Below are positions 52,731 to 61,564 of a DNA stretch of 64,000 nucleotides, one piece after another. Made by a program: the position numbers and the translations under genes. This stretch comes from Neorhodopirellula lusitana (GTDB taxonomy: Bacteria; Planctomycetota; Planctomycetia; Pirellulales; Pirellulaceae). Location: assembly GCF_900182915.1 (NCBI RefSeq), contig NZ_FXUG01000001.1:1178001-1242000 (forward strand), given 5' to 3'. The notes beneath the pieces were generated by a model. The model did no database searches and was not told the DNA's origin. It saw nothing but the letters and a program-made list of their open reading frames with translations. The first letter of the stretch is position 1. Every line of letters starts with the position of its first letter.

Positions 52731-55159
52731 TGAATAGCCTTTCAATGAAAACAAATGTGCGGCACCGACGTGTGCGATTGATGTCAGCGTTTTTCCTGGT
52801 CAGCTTCTTCGTATTGCTGGGACATGGTTTGAGGGCTGGCGATTTTGAGCTGACGGTTGACGCGTTTGTTGATCAGCACTGCATCAAGTGTCACGACGCC
52901 CGCAAAGAGAAGGGCGACTTTCGAATCGATGAACTGTCACGAGACTTGACCGACCCTGCTAACGCGATCGCGTGGCAGGATGCGTTGGACTTGGTCGCCA
53001 TCGGAGAGATGCCACCCGAAGGACAGAGACAGCCTTCCGCTGGTGAATTGAAGAGTTTTGTGAAAGCGGTTGAGGGCGAAATTCGCCGGTGTGCTGAATT
53101 GGCCACCGGGGATGAACTGGTTCATTTGCGACGGCTTAGTCGCTCGGCAATGGATAACACGGTCGCTGACCTACTGGGCACTCGCCTGCGATTGTCGACG
53201 GGCTTACCACAGGATTCAGAAGTGGCGGGTTTTGACAACATGGCCGAGACACTGACTCAATCCGGCGAGTTCATGCGTGTCTATCAGCAGAACGCTCGCA
53301 AGATTGCGCAAGACGTGATCGATGATGGCCCTGACCCACGAGTCTCCATTACCCAGACGGCGGATCAGTTGGAACGCGGCAAGGCGGTAGAGACCGACGG
53401 CGACACTCTCGTCTTGTGGTGCAGCAAGAACCGAGGGCACGTCGTTTGGCCCTCGGGGTTCAGTGCGACTCGCCCTGGAGTGTATCGCGTGATGTTGGAG
53501 ATGGCTCAGTCAATCAACACCGTCCAGTTGGAAAACCAGGTGACGTCGTGGGGGAAGAAGAACACGATGAGACGAGACCAATCCAAACGCCGGGTGCCGA
53601 GCCGGCCCTTACCGCCGGGGCGACGGCGACATGTCTCGTTGCTGGCAGCCACGTACCCGTTGCAGTCAGTAGGCGGCGCGGCGGTGGGCGGTCGACAGTT
53701 GGCCCAGGTTGAAGTTGGGCAGGAAATGTCTGTGCTTGACGTGGAAGTCGAGCTGGAAGCAGGGGAAACGTTTTTTGTTCACGCCAGTGATTGCAGTCGC
53801 GGTGTTCGTAGCCCTTGGGGACAGGTGGCTGGCGAAACCAAGCTTGTCGGCGAGTTGTTGCGAGTAAAGCAGATACAGGTCCAAGGTCCGTTGGTTAAAG
53901 CGTGGCCCAACCCGATCACCAGTTTGTTGATTGACCAGGATCAAAATCTGACTCGATCTGGTTTGCAGCAATTGCTCCGTCGGGGCTTTCGTCGTCCGGT
54001 CTCTCCGGAAACTCTTGCCTTGTATGGTCGGATGTATTCCTTCATGCAATCGGAAGGCATGTCAGCGATTGAAAGCACTCAACAGCTTGTCGAGTCCATG
54101 CTTTGCTCGCCCCGCTTCATGTACGAGAGTCCCTTTGCTGCGGCGGACGATGCGCATGCATTGGCCAGTCGCTTGTCGTATTTTCTATGGAACTCCATGC
54201 CCGATGACGAACTGATGAGTTTGGCGAGCACCGGCGAATTGCTTGACAAGCCGGTGTTGCGAGAACAGGTTCGACGCATGCTTGCGAATCCGAAATCAGA
54301 GCGTTTCGTTATCGACTTTACTGGCCAATGGTTAGGTCTGCGTCACGTGGGTGACATGTTGCCCGATCCCAAGTTGTATCCGGATTACGATCCCGCGCTG
54401 GAGCTTGCAATGCGTCAGGAATCCGAGTCGCTGTTCTCTGAAATCTTGCACAAGAACTTGCCGGTGACGGATTTTCTTGATCCGGGCTACGCGATGCTCA
54501 ACGAGCGGTTGGCCGAGCATTATGAAATCGAAGGTGTTCACGGAAATCAGTTTCGCCGAGTGGAGTTGCCCGCAAGCCATCCGCGAGGCGGTTTGCTGGG
54601 GCACGCGAGCATGCTGACGACAACATCCAATGGGACGCGGACATCGCCGGTGGTTCGTGGCGTGTGGATCCTTGAAAACCTCTTTGATTCACCGCCCTCG
54701 CCTCCGCCGCCAGATGTCGAGCCGATCGAGCCGGATGTGCGTGGGGCCACGACTATTCGAGAAATGCTCGCCAAGCATCGTGACGTGGCGACTTGCAACG
54801 AATGCCATCGCCGGATCGATCCATGGGGTTTCGGGTTAGAAAACTTCAATGCCGTGGGTGCCTGGCGAACCCATTATGGGCGAAACGGTGAGGGAAAGTC
54901 GGTCGATGCGTCCGGCAAAACACTGCGTGGCGAGGCCTTCGATGGTGTGGTCGAGATGCGGTCGACTGTCATGACGTATGTCGATCGGTTCACTCACGCC
55001 TTGACCGCGAAGCTGTTGGCTCATGCCGTGGGCCACCCGACGACCGTGAAAGAACGTATCGAAATCGAACGAATCGTAGACAGAAATAGGGACTCCGGGG
55101 GTCGGTTTGCCGACTTGATCACCGAAATCTGCACCAGCCCGGCGTTTGCGGGGGAGTAA
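52727..55159 (+). CDS. planctomycete cytochrome-like protein (PSCyt1, DUF1587, DUF1592, DUF1588, DUF1585)
   Basis: 810 residues with an uncleaved or Sec-type leader (LMSAFFLVSFFVLLGHG). A cytochrome-c-type haem motif, CIKCH, is near residue 44, followed by DARKEKGDFRIDEL (PSCyt1). DUF1587 is near 125-190 (LRRLSRSAMDNTVADLLGTR), DUF1592 near 410-540 (LLRRGFRRPVSPETLALYGR, LASRLSYFLWNSMPDDEL), DUF1588 near 555-660 (GLLGHASMLTTTSNGTRTSP) and DUF1585 at the end. A second CNECH motif near residue 690 (VATCNECHRRIDPWGFGL) could bind another haem. The start ATG overlaps the DUF1552 stop. The pair is thought to act in extracytoplasmic electron transfer or surface processing; substrate unknown. Confidence 0.92.
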   Translation: MMNSLSMKTNVRHRRVRLMSAFFLVSFFVLLGHGLRAGDFELTVDAFVDQHCIKCHDARKEKGDFRIDELSRDLTDPANAIAWQDALDLVAIGEMPPEGQRQPSAGELKSFVKAVEGEIRRCAELATGDELVHLRRLSRSAMDNTVADLLGTRLRLSTGLPQDSEVAGFDNMAETLTQSGEFMRVYQQNARKIAQDVIDDGPDPRVSITQTADQLERGKAVETDGDTLVLWCSKNRGHVVWPSGFSATRPGVYRVMLEMAQSINTVQLENQVTSWGKKNTMRRDQSKRRVPSRPLPPGRRRHVSLLAATYPLQSVGGAAVGGRQLAQVEVGQEMSVLDVEVELEAGETFFVHASDCSRGVRSPWGQVAGETKLVGELLRVKQIQVQGPLVKAWPNPITSLLIDQDQNLTRSGLQQLLRRGFRRPVSPETLALYGRMYSFMQSEGMSAIESTQQLVESMLCSPRFMYESPFAAADDAHALASRLSYFLWNSMPDDELMSLASTGELLDKPVLREQVRRMLANPKSERFVIDFTGQWLGLRHVGDMLPDPKLYPDYDPALELAMRQESESLFSEILHKNLPVTDFLDPGYAMLNERLAEHYEIEGVHGNQFRRVELPASHPRGGLLGHASMLTTTSNGTRTSPVVRGVWILENLFDSPPSPPPPDVEPIEPDVRGATTIREMLAKHRDVATCNECHRRIDPWGFGLENFNAVGAWRTHYGRNGEGKSVDASGKTLRGEAFDGVVEMRSTVMTYVDRFTHALTAKLLAHAVGHPTTVKERIEIERIVDRNRDSGGRFADLITEICTSPAFAGE

Positions 55160-55393
55160 AGTTGGCCGGCAAGAAGTAGATTGTTAACTTTTTTGTTGAC
55201 GCGGTCAGGGCGGTGGGAATTGGCGGTTTGGACGTTTCCACGGCTGTGGGGTTCTTCAGCCGAATGTTTCCTCCGCCGGATGTTTTCAGCTAGGCGCTAT
55301 TTGGCTGTTTATTTCTCGCTTAGGCATCGTGTGCGTCCCCGGTTCTGCCTCCACCTCCCTGATTCCCCTACAGCGATACAAGAAGACCACACT

Positions 55394-56122
55394 ATGCAGC
55401 TCAGTGAACAGCAAACGATGAACGGTTCAGTCTTCTTCCGTTTGTTACTAGCCGTTTTTTTGACGCTGGCAACGATGGCGATCACGCATGCGGCTGACGA
55501 TCGGGCCACCGTTTTTGCGGACGACTTCGAGCGGGAAGAAGTGGGCGAAGGTTACGCGCAGGGAACCTACGGCAAGGAGGCATGGACCCTTGTGGATGGG
55601 GTGTTGATTGGAAAGCAAACACGATCCGACCATGGTTCGGTGTTACGTAAGAACGTGAAGTTCGACAACATTGACTTGGAGTTTGACTTTCGTTTCAGCG
55701 GCGGTAAACGGTTCAACTTCGTGCTCGATGACCAGCACGAGAAGTCAGTACATGCGGGACACATTTGTCGTGTCTCAATCTCTCCCAAACGGATTGCGGT
55801 GACGGACGACAAGACCGGCAACATGAACTTGGAAGTTCGGAAGCAGCGAAAGTCCACGACTCTTTCACCCGCCGAAAAAGAATCGCTGGATCAACTGCTT
55901 GCGTCAAAAACAAACGCCGCTTCCGTGGACCTGAAAAAGGGCCGCTGGTATCGGCTCGGAATCCGCATCGATGGAGACTTGTTGGAAGCTTCTTTGGATG
56001 GCAAGAAGATTGCTGAACTTCGTTCTCCAGGTATCGATCATCCAACGAAGTCCAAACTCGGTATGACGGTCACGGGCTCAACGATTGATTTCGACAACCT
56101 CAAAATCTTTTCAACCAACTAG
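55394..56122 (+). CDS. secreted DUF1080-like jelly-roll protein, paralogue 1
   Basis: 242 residues from the ATG of MQLSEQQTMNGSVFF, which leads into a signal peptide (LLLAVFLTLATMAITHA). The fold reads as a concanavalin-like jelly roll related to DUF1080 (WTLVDGVLIGKQ, IDLEFDFRFSGGKRFNFVLD, LGIRIDGDLLEASLDGKKIA). The segment KSVHAGHICRVSIS and then DDKTGNMNLEVRKQRK is shared with the paralogue at 57.6 kb and is not a motif I can name. It may bind or cleave a disaccharide, as DUF1080 relatives do. The 234 bases before it hold no gene. Confidence 0.8.
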   Translation: MQLSEQQTMNGSVFFRLLLAVFLTLATMAITHAADDRATVFADDFEREEVGEGYAQGTYGKEAWTLVDGVLIGKQTRSDHGSVLRKNVKFDNIDLEFDFRFSGGKRFNFVLDDQHEKSVHAGHICRVSISPKRIAVTDDKTGNMNLEVRKQRKSTTLSPAEKESLDQLLASKTNAASVDLKKGRWYRLGIRIDGDLLEASLDGKKIAELRSPGIDHPTKSKLGMTVTGSTIDFDNLKIFSTN

Positions 56123-56172
56123 AACGTGCGAGCCAGCACTCTTAACCGCTTCGATTCTTCCCGAGGACGTAC

Positions 56173-57531
56173 ATGATGAAATTGACACGACGAAATGCGA
56201 TGCTTTCGGCTGGTGCTTTTGCAAGTGCCGCAATTTTGCCGCAGCGATCGTTCTCTGATGTGATCAGTGCAAACGAGAAGGTCAATGTTGCTTGGTGCGG
56301 AGTGGGCAATCGTGGGCCTCGAATCATCGAGAATTTCGAGAGGTCCGGCATCGCGAACTTCGTCGCGTTTTGTGACGTTGATCCTGAAAACAAGCACATC
56401 AACGCGACGAAGGAGAAGTTTCCGAAGGCTCGCATTTTTCAAGATTGGCGAAAGATGCTTGATGAAATGGACAAGGACATCGACGCGGTCGTCGTGCTTG
56501 TTCCCGACCACTCGCATTTTCCCATTTCGATGGCAGCGATGGCGGCCGGGAAACCGGTTTATACCGAGAAGCCTCTCGCTCGTACGTTTCAGGAAATCGA
56601 GCTGCTGATGGCGGCCGAGAAGAAGTACAAGGTGGCCACACAAATGGGCAACCAAGGTCACTCCGGTGACAATTACTTTCAGTTTGATGCCTGGTTGCAA
56701 TCCGGTGTCATTCAAGACGTGACCCACGTGGACGCGTACATGAATAAGTGGCGTCGTTGGCATCCGTGGGGTGATGTGAAGGCCATGCCTACGGGCGAAT
56801 CGGCGCCTGCGACAATGGACTGGGAACTGTGGCACAGCGCCACGCCACAGCATGCGTTCAGCAAAAAATTTCATCCCGGCAATTGGCGTGGTTGGTATCA
56901 GCACGGTACCGGTTGTTTTGGCGACTGGGGTGCACACATCTTGGACACGATTCACCAGTTCCTAGATCTGGGGCTGCCTGAAAAGGTGTCGGCAACTACT
57001 TTGATTCAGCCAAACGACTTGGTCTATCCACTCGCTTCGACAATCAACTTCCAGTTCCCCGAACGGAGTGGCATGCCAGCGATGGATATCGACTGGTACG
57101 ACGGCGTTGAGAATTTGCCACCCATGCCGGAAGAGTTTGCTGGGCGTACCTATGACGCTGGCACCCCAGGCAAGTTTATCTACGGCAAGGACACTGTTTT
57201 CCAAGGTGGCAGTCACTCCACGACCCTGGAGATCCTGTCTAAAGAGAAGCGTGAATCGCTAGAGGCGAATGGGCTGCAAACAAGTTTTGGCAAGCATTCA
57301 GACCACTACGAGAACTTCTTGCGTGCTTGTCGTGGGGACGAGCAGACACGATCACCGTTCTCCGTTTCCGGCCCGCTTTCCCAAGTGCTGGTGTTGGGAT
57401 GCATCGCCCAGCGATTGGGCGGCGAGCTCGACTTTGATCGCCAGTCCAAGCGTTTCACTAACAGCGATCGCGCGAATGAACTGTTGGCCGATCATCCACG
57501 CAAGGGTTGGGAACAGTACTACGCCCTTTGA
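56173..57531 (+). CDS. Gfo/Idh/MocA family oxidoreductase, Tat-exported
   Basis: 452 residues with a twin-arginine leader (MKLTRRNAMLSAGAFASAA). The NAD(P)-binding domain starts KVNVAWCGVGNRGPRIIENF, with the family motif GKPVYTEKPLA, and the C-terminal domain includes GWYQHGTGCFGDWGAHILDT. Gfo/Idh enzymes oxidise or reduce sugars and cyclitols; exported members are abundant in planctomycetes and are linked to breakdown of unusual sugars by oxidation-elimination. It lies between two paralogous DUF1080-like proteins, suggesting the three handle the same disaccharide. GAGG precedes the start. Confidence 0.92.
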   Translation: MMKLTRRNAMLSAGAFASAAILPQRSFSDVISANEKVNVAWCGVGNRGPRIIENFERSGIANFVAFCDVDPENKHINATKEKFPKARIFQDWRKMLDEMDKDIDAVVVLVPDHSHFPISMAAMAAGKPVYTEKPLARTFQEIELLMAAEKKYKVATQMGNQGHSGDNYFQFDAWLQSGVIQDVTHVDAYMNKWRRWHPWGDVKAMPTGESAPATMDWELWHSATPQHAFSKKFHPGNWRGWYQHGTGCFGDWGAHILDTIHQFLDLGLPEKVSATTLIQPNDLVYPLASTINFQFPERSGMPAMDIDWYDGVENLPPMPEEFAGRTYDAGTPGKFIYGKDTVFQGGSHSTTLEILSKEKRESLEANGLQTSFGKHSDHYENFLRACRGDEQTRSPFSVSGPLSQVLVLGCIAQRLGGELDFDRQSKRFTNSDRANELLADHPRKGWEQYYAL

Positions 57532-57647
57532 TAGCGATGCTGTGCCAGACTCTTCCAGATCGCCAAAATTATTCTGCTTGGCTGAGTAACCAATCTCGCC
57601 TCCGTCCCAACGATATTCGCATCCTTTTTTTTACTTGAGACCGTCCT

Positions 57648-58514
57648 ATGTACCGACTGTTTTGCATCGCGATGCTGCTTGCCAGTTGTTTCGCAACCTC
57701 AGCCAATGCTCGGGATAATTCGAGTGCTACCCCTCGTGATGGTGACAAACCAAGTGTGTCGGATCCGCCACTACAAGAGTCGTCCCGAAACCGGACCGCG
57801 GTACGGGGTAAGTCAGACCATGGCAACGAGGGCGGCAAGGTGAAAGGTGGATCGGTTCGTATGGCGAAGGAACCGAAACAGGCGGTGCTCTTTCAAGATG
57901 ACTATGAAGGCCGAGCCGAACCAGGCGAGAAGTACTTTGTGCCTCAGCGAATGTTGGACGGTTGGCACGTGGTGGATGGCGTCTTGATTGGGGATCAAGT
58001 GTGTGATGATCACGGTTCGGTAATTCGCACCGATGTTCCCTTTAATGATGTCGAGATCGAGTTCGATTTCCAGTTTAACGGTGGCTCTCGTTTCAATCTG
58101 GTGATTGATGACGATGACGAAAAATCGGTGCATGCTGGGCATCTTTGCCGCGTATCCGTATCGAAGAAAGACCTGAAGATTAGCGATGACAAGACGGGCG
58201 GTATGAATCTCGAAATCCGCAAACGGCGTCAGGACCCAAGTCTTTCCGTGGACGCGAAAGCAACTCTCGAGAAGCGACTCGCGGCGACCCAGTCGAATGT
58301 CCCCGTTCAGGTTCAGCCGGGGCAGTGGCACACGCTTCGTGTTCGCATCAAGGGCGATCGCATGAGTGCCTTGTTGGACGGGAAGCTTTCGGCGAGTTTG
58401 CAATCGCCCGGGATTGATCACGCGACCAAGAAGGAATTGGGCTTCACCGTGATAGGCGGGAAGGTGAGCTTTGACAACCTGAAAGTAGTCAAGCGATCGT
58501 TGAGTGCCAACTGA
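57648..58514 (+). CDS. secreted DUF1080-like jelly-roll protein, paralogue 2
   Basis: 288 residues with a signal peptide (LFCIAMLLASCFATSANA) and a charged spacer of about 55 residues absent from paralogue 1. The jelly-roll part matches paralogue 1 along its length: WHVVDGVLIGDQVCDDHGSV, VEIEFDFQFNGGSRFNLVID, EKSVHAGHLCRVSVSKK, DDKTGGMNLEIRKRRQDPS and the ending VSFDNLKVVK. It could be a hydrolase or a binding protein. Placement after the Gfo/Idh gene on the same strand suggests one transcript, although the intergenic gap is 116 bases. Confidence 0.8.
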   Translation: MYRLFCIAMLLASCFATSANARDNSSATPRDGDKPSVSDPPLQESSRNRTAVRGKSDHGNEGGKVKGGSVRMAKEPKQAVLFQDDYEGRAEPGEKYFVPQRMLDGWHVVDGVLIGDQVCDDHGSVIRTDVPFNDVEIEFDFQFNGGSRFNLVIDDDDEKSVHAGHLCRVSVSKKDLKISDDKTGGMNLEIRKRRQDPSLSVDAKATLEKRLAATQSNVPVQVQPGQWHTLRVRIKGDRMSALLDGKLSASLQSPGIDHATKKELGFTVIGGKVSFDNLKVVKRSLSAN

Positions 58515-58614
58515 CTTTGATCTGCGAGCATTGCCTGCATCCTGAATAACATTGGGATAAAGCTTGCTGAGATCATGTCGCTAATAGAACACCCTTTGCT
58601 CGGAACATTGATTG

Positions 58615-61509
58615 ATGCGAAATCTTACCCTGATGCACGTTTTGTTGACGTGTCTGTCTCCCTTGCTTTTGTCGACTTCGTCTGCCGAGCAACCGCACTC
58701 GGATCAGCCAAACATCTTGTGGGTGATTACGGATGATCACCGTGCCGATTCTATCCAGGCATACAACCGGGAAACGCGAGGGCAAGACCACAGCGAACTT
58801 GGTTACGTGTCATCGCCCAGTGCCGACGCACTGGCGCAGCAAGGCGTGCTGTTCACTCGCGCGTACTGCAATTCGCCGGGCTGCGCACCGAGCCGCACGT
58901 CGATGCACTTCGGCATGTACCCGCATCATAGTGGTCAATACGGTTTTGAATCGGGACACCAGTCGGCTGATTTCTGTAAGCCGATGTTCCCGACGCTGAT
59001 TGCCCAGCAGGGCTACCAGACCGCGCATTTCGGAAAGAGCGGTTTCGCCAGTTTTGATTGGTCAGAGCGAAAGTTGAAGAAGACAACCTGCTACCAAACG
59101 ACGGTTGACCAAAAAGAGTTGTACGCCAATGAGCGTGTGGATTGGTTTCATCATAAAACTTGGAGCAACGGAAAAGCGGACGGTGACGAAGCGTTCTGGG
59201 CGATGCCGGACGGCGGTATTTACATCCGAACGCCATTGAATGGATCACAGGCTGCAGTTGACTTGGCTAAGAAGACTCGTGTTGAGAAAGAACTGGACCT
59301 GCTCTATCGATTGGGGGACCGTGACGGTTTGGTGATTGGCGGAGTCAGCCCGCAACCGACCGCCGAGACTCAGGACGGAAATATCGTAAGTGCGTTTTCC
59401 GATTACTTAATTCACGCTGGGGAAAGCTATCAAACGCCTTGGGGACGGGAACTGGACGGTGCCACGAACGACAAGCCCGTATTCGTCAATCTCGGTTTCC
59501 ACTTTCCCCACACGCCGGTGCTGCCTTCCCAGGAATTTCGCGACCAGTTTGCTGGCAAGACCTACAAGATTCCAGAGTTCAGCAAAGACGAGCTCAAGAA
59601 GCTACCGCCTCAGTTGGTTCAGTGGTTCAAGAAGACCAACTTTGTCGACATGGACGCTGCCGATCAACAGCAGGCGATTCGGGACTACTATGCGTTTTGT
59701 GCGATGGGAGATTTCCTGGTCGGCCAAGCGGTTGAACAGTTTAAGTTGTTTAGTGAAAAGCAGCACCGCGACTATGTGATTTTGTACGTGATTGGCGACC
59801 ACGGTTGGCACCTGGGTGAGCAGGGTGGTGAGTCGAAGTTTGCTCCCTATGACACGTCCAATCACTGCGCCGTGATCGCGGTTTCATCGGACGGAGAACG
59901 CTATCCAGCCAATACGGTTTGTGATGCTCCGATTGAGTTCGTTGACTTCGCACCGACGTTTTTGAACCTCGCGGGTGCTGATCTCACCCAAAGTCAGTTT
60001 GCACACTTGGATGGTCGACCGATTGATGAAACACTCAGCGGCGATTGGCAACGGGATTATGTGATTGGTGAAATGAACCATCATATTGGGCCCCGAGCCT
60101 ACTTACGTTCCGGTGACTTCGCGTTCTCTATGCGAGTTCGTGAAAAGAACGGCCAGCCCGGCACCAAGTGGGGACACCCACCCGGTGAAGGAGTACGGTG
60201 GGCGCTCGATGCACCTCCCAACGACGTGGAGTTGGCGTTGTTCGATTTGCGTGTGGACCCGAACGAGCACGACAACGTGGCCAACGATACCGAGTACATC
60301 GGGTTGGCGGATTGGTTCCGCAAGAAGTTGGGTAACATCGTCCTGGGCGATGGACGTGTTGAATGCGATTGGACCCAGCCGAATCGTTATACGATCAGCA
60401 ACTTTGCAAAGGGAGCCCATGACGGGAAGCTAGCGATCCCAGCGGATTTGATACCGAGTGTTGCGGGCGAGGAGTCTGCTTACGCGCCGGATCTTAAGAT
60501 TGAATTCGGGCCGGTTGCACGAAAGTCCGTGTTTGTGAGTGACGTCCAAAGCCACTGGGGAGGATCGCTGGTCAAGGGAGACGATGGTCTTTACCACATG
60601 CTCTACTCGCGGTGGCCAAAAGATCTGGGGTGGGCTTGGGTGACCGACTCCGAAGTGGCCCATGCCACTTCAAGCAGCCCCTTCGGTCCTTTTGAATTCA
60701 AGAGTGTCGCTTTGCCACGACGCGGGAAAGAACACTGGGATGGTTGGTGCACGCACAATCCAACCGTGCATCGGTTCGGCGATCAATACTACCTTTACTA
60801 CATGGGCAATACAGGCGATGGAGTCGTCACGGGAACGCCCGGGAAGGAAAGCCTCAATTGGAAACATCGCAACAACCAACGTATCGGTGTTGCCGTCGCC
60901 GACAGTCCAAACGGACCATGGAAACGCAGCGAACATCCCCTGATTGATGTCAGTGCCGATGACCAGGCTTATGATTGTTTGATGACATCGAACCCTTCCG
61001 TCTGCCAGCGGCCAGACGGTGGTTTCTTGATGGTTTACAAAGGCGTGGGCAAGAAATTCCCGATGCCAAATGGCGGGCCCGTCGTGCACTGCATCGCAAC
61101 CTCTGATTCGCCAACTGGGCCGTTTAAAAAGCATGCCGAGCCGGTTTTCACTTTCGAAAATGAACGCTTTCCGGCCGAGGATCCTTGGATCTGGTTTCAA
61201 GACGGTAAGTACCGAGCGGTCGTGAAGCGAATCAAGCACGAGGGACGCAAGCGTGTATTTTCGCTGGTACAGTATGACTCGGTCGATGGATTCGATTGGC
61301 AACCCGCAAAGCACCACGAAATTTCGATCCGGACAGTTGTATGGGAAGACGGCGAAGTTCAGCAGTTTGAACATCTTGAACGTCCCCAAGTGCTGATTGA
61401 AGGCGGCGTGCCTGTTGCTTTGCTCTGTGCGGCCGATACTCGAGATGAAAACCGAGTTCGACATTCTTTCAATATCCAAATTCCATTGGTCGTGACGCGA
61501 TCCAATTAA
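58615..61509 (+). CDS. bifunctional secreted S1 sulfatase fused to GH43-like propeller
   Basis: 964 residues from MRNLTLMHVLLTCLSPLLLS, a signal peptide; a TTG one codon earlier is an alternative. The sulfatase part (about 30-590) has PNILWVITDDHRAD, the formylglycine site CAPSRTSMHFGMYP with Cys near residue 90, TAHFGKSGF and IGDHGWHLGEQGG. From about 610 to the end is a five-bladed propeller like GH43/GH117: GGSLVKGDDGLYHMLYSRWP, CTHNPTVHRFGDQYYLYYMG, AEDPWIWFQDGKYRAVVKR. No stop or frameshift separates the halves. It should desulfate and cleave the same glycan outside the cytoplasm. A GH29 fucosidase gene follows after 55 bases. Confidence 0.88.
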   Translation: MRNLTLMHVLLTCLSPLLLSTSSAEQPHSDQPNILWVITDDHRADSIQAYNRETRGQDHSELGYVSSPSADALAQQGVLFTRAYCNSPGCAPSRTSMHFGMYPHHSGQYGFESGHQSADFCKPMFPTLIAQQGYQTAHFGKSGFASFDWSERKLKKTTCYQTTVDQKELYANERVDWFHHKTWSNGKADGDEAFWAMPDGGIYIRTPLNGSQAAVDLAKKTRVEKELDLLYRLGDRDGLVIGGVSPQPTAETQDGNIVSAFSDYLIHAGESYQTPWGRELDGATNDKPVFVNLGFHFPHTPVLPSQEFRDQFAGKTYKIPEFSKDELKKLPPQLVQWFKKTNFVDMDAADQQQAIRDYYAFCAMGDFLVGQAVEQFKLFSEKQHRDYVILYVIGDHGWHLGEQGGESKFAPYDTSNHCAVIAVSSDGERYPANTVCDAPIEFVDFAPTFLNLAGADLTQSQFAHLDGRPIDETLSGDWQRDYVIGEMNHHIGPRAYLRSGDFAFSMRVREKNGQPGTKWGHPPGEGVRWALDAPPNDVELALFDLRVDPNEHDNVANDTEYIGLADWFRKKLGNIVLGDGRVECDWTQPNRYTISNFAKGAHDGKLAIPADLIPSVAGEESAYAPDLKIEFGPVARKSVFVSDVQSHWGGSLVKGDDGLYHMLYSRWPKDLGWAWVTDSEVAHATSSSPFGPFEFKSVALPRRGKEHWDGWCTHNPTVHRFGDQYYLYYMGNTGDGVVTGTPGKESLNWKHRNNQRIGVAVADSPNGPWKRSEHPLIDVSADDQAYDCLMTSNPSVCQRPDGGFLMVYKGVGKKFPMPNGGPVVHCIATSDSPTGPFKKHAEPVFTFENERFPAEDPWIWFQDGKYRAVVKRIKHEGRKRVFSLVQYDSVDGFDWQPAKHHEISIRTVVWEDGEVQQFEHLERPQVLIEGGVPVALLCAADTRDENRVRHSFNIQIPLVVTRSN

Positions 61510-61564
61510 TTCGTTGACCCACTCTTCGTTTACTTAACCCTAGCCTTTTCTATCTGGAGTCCTT

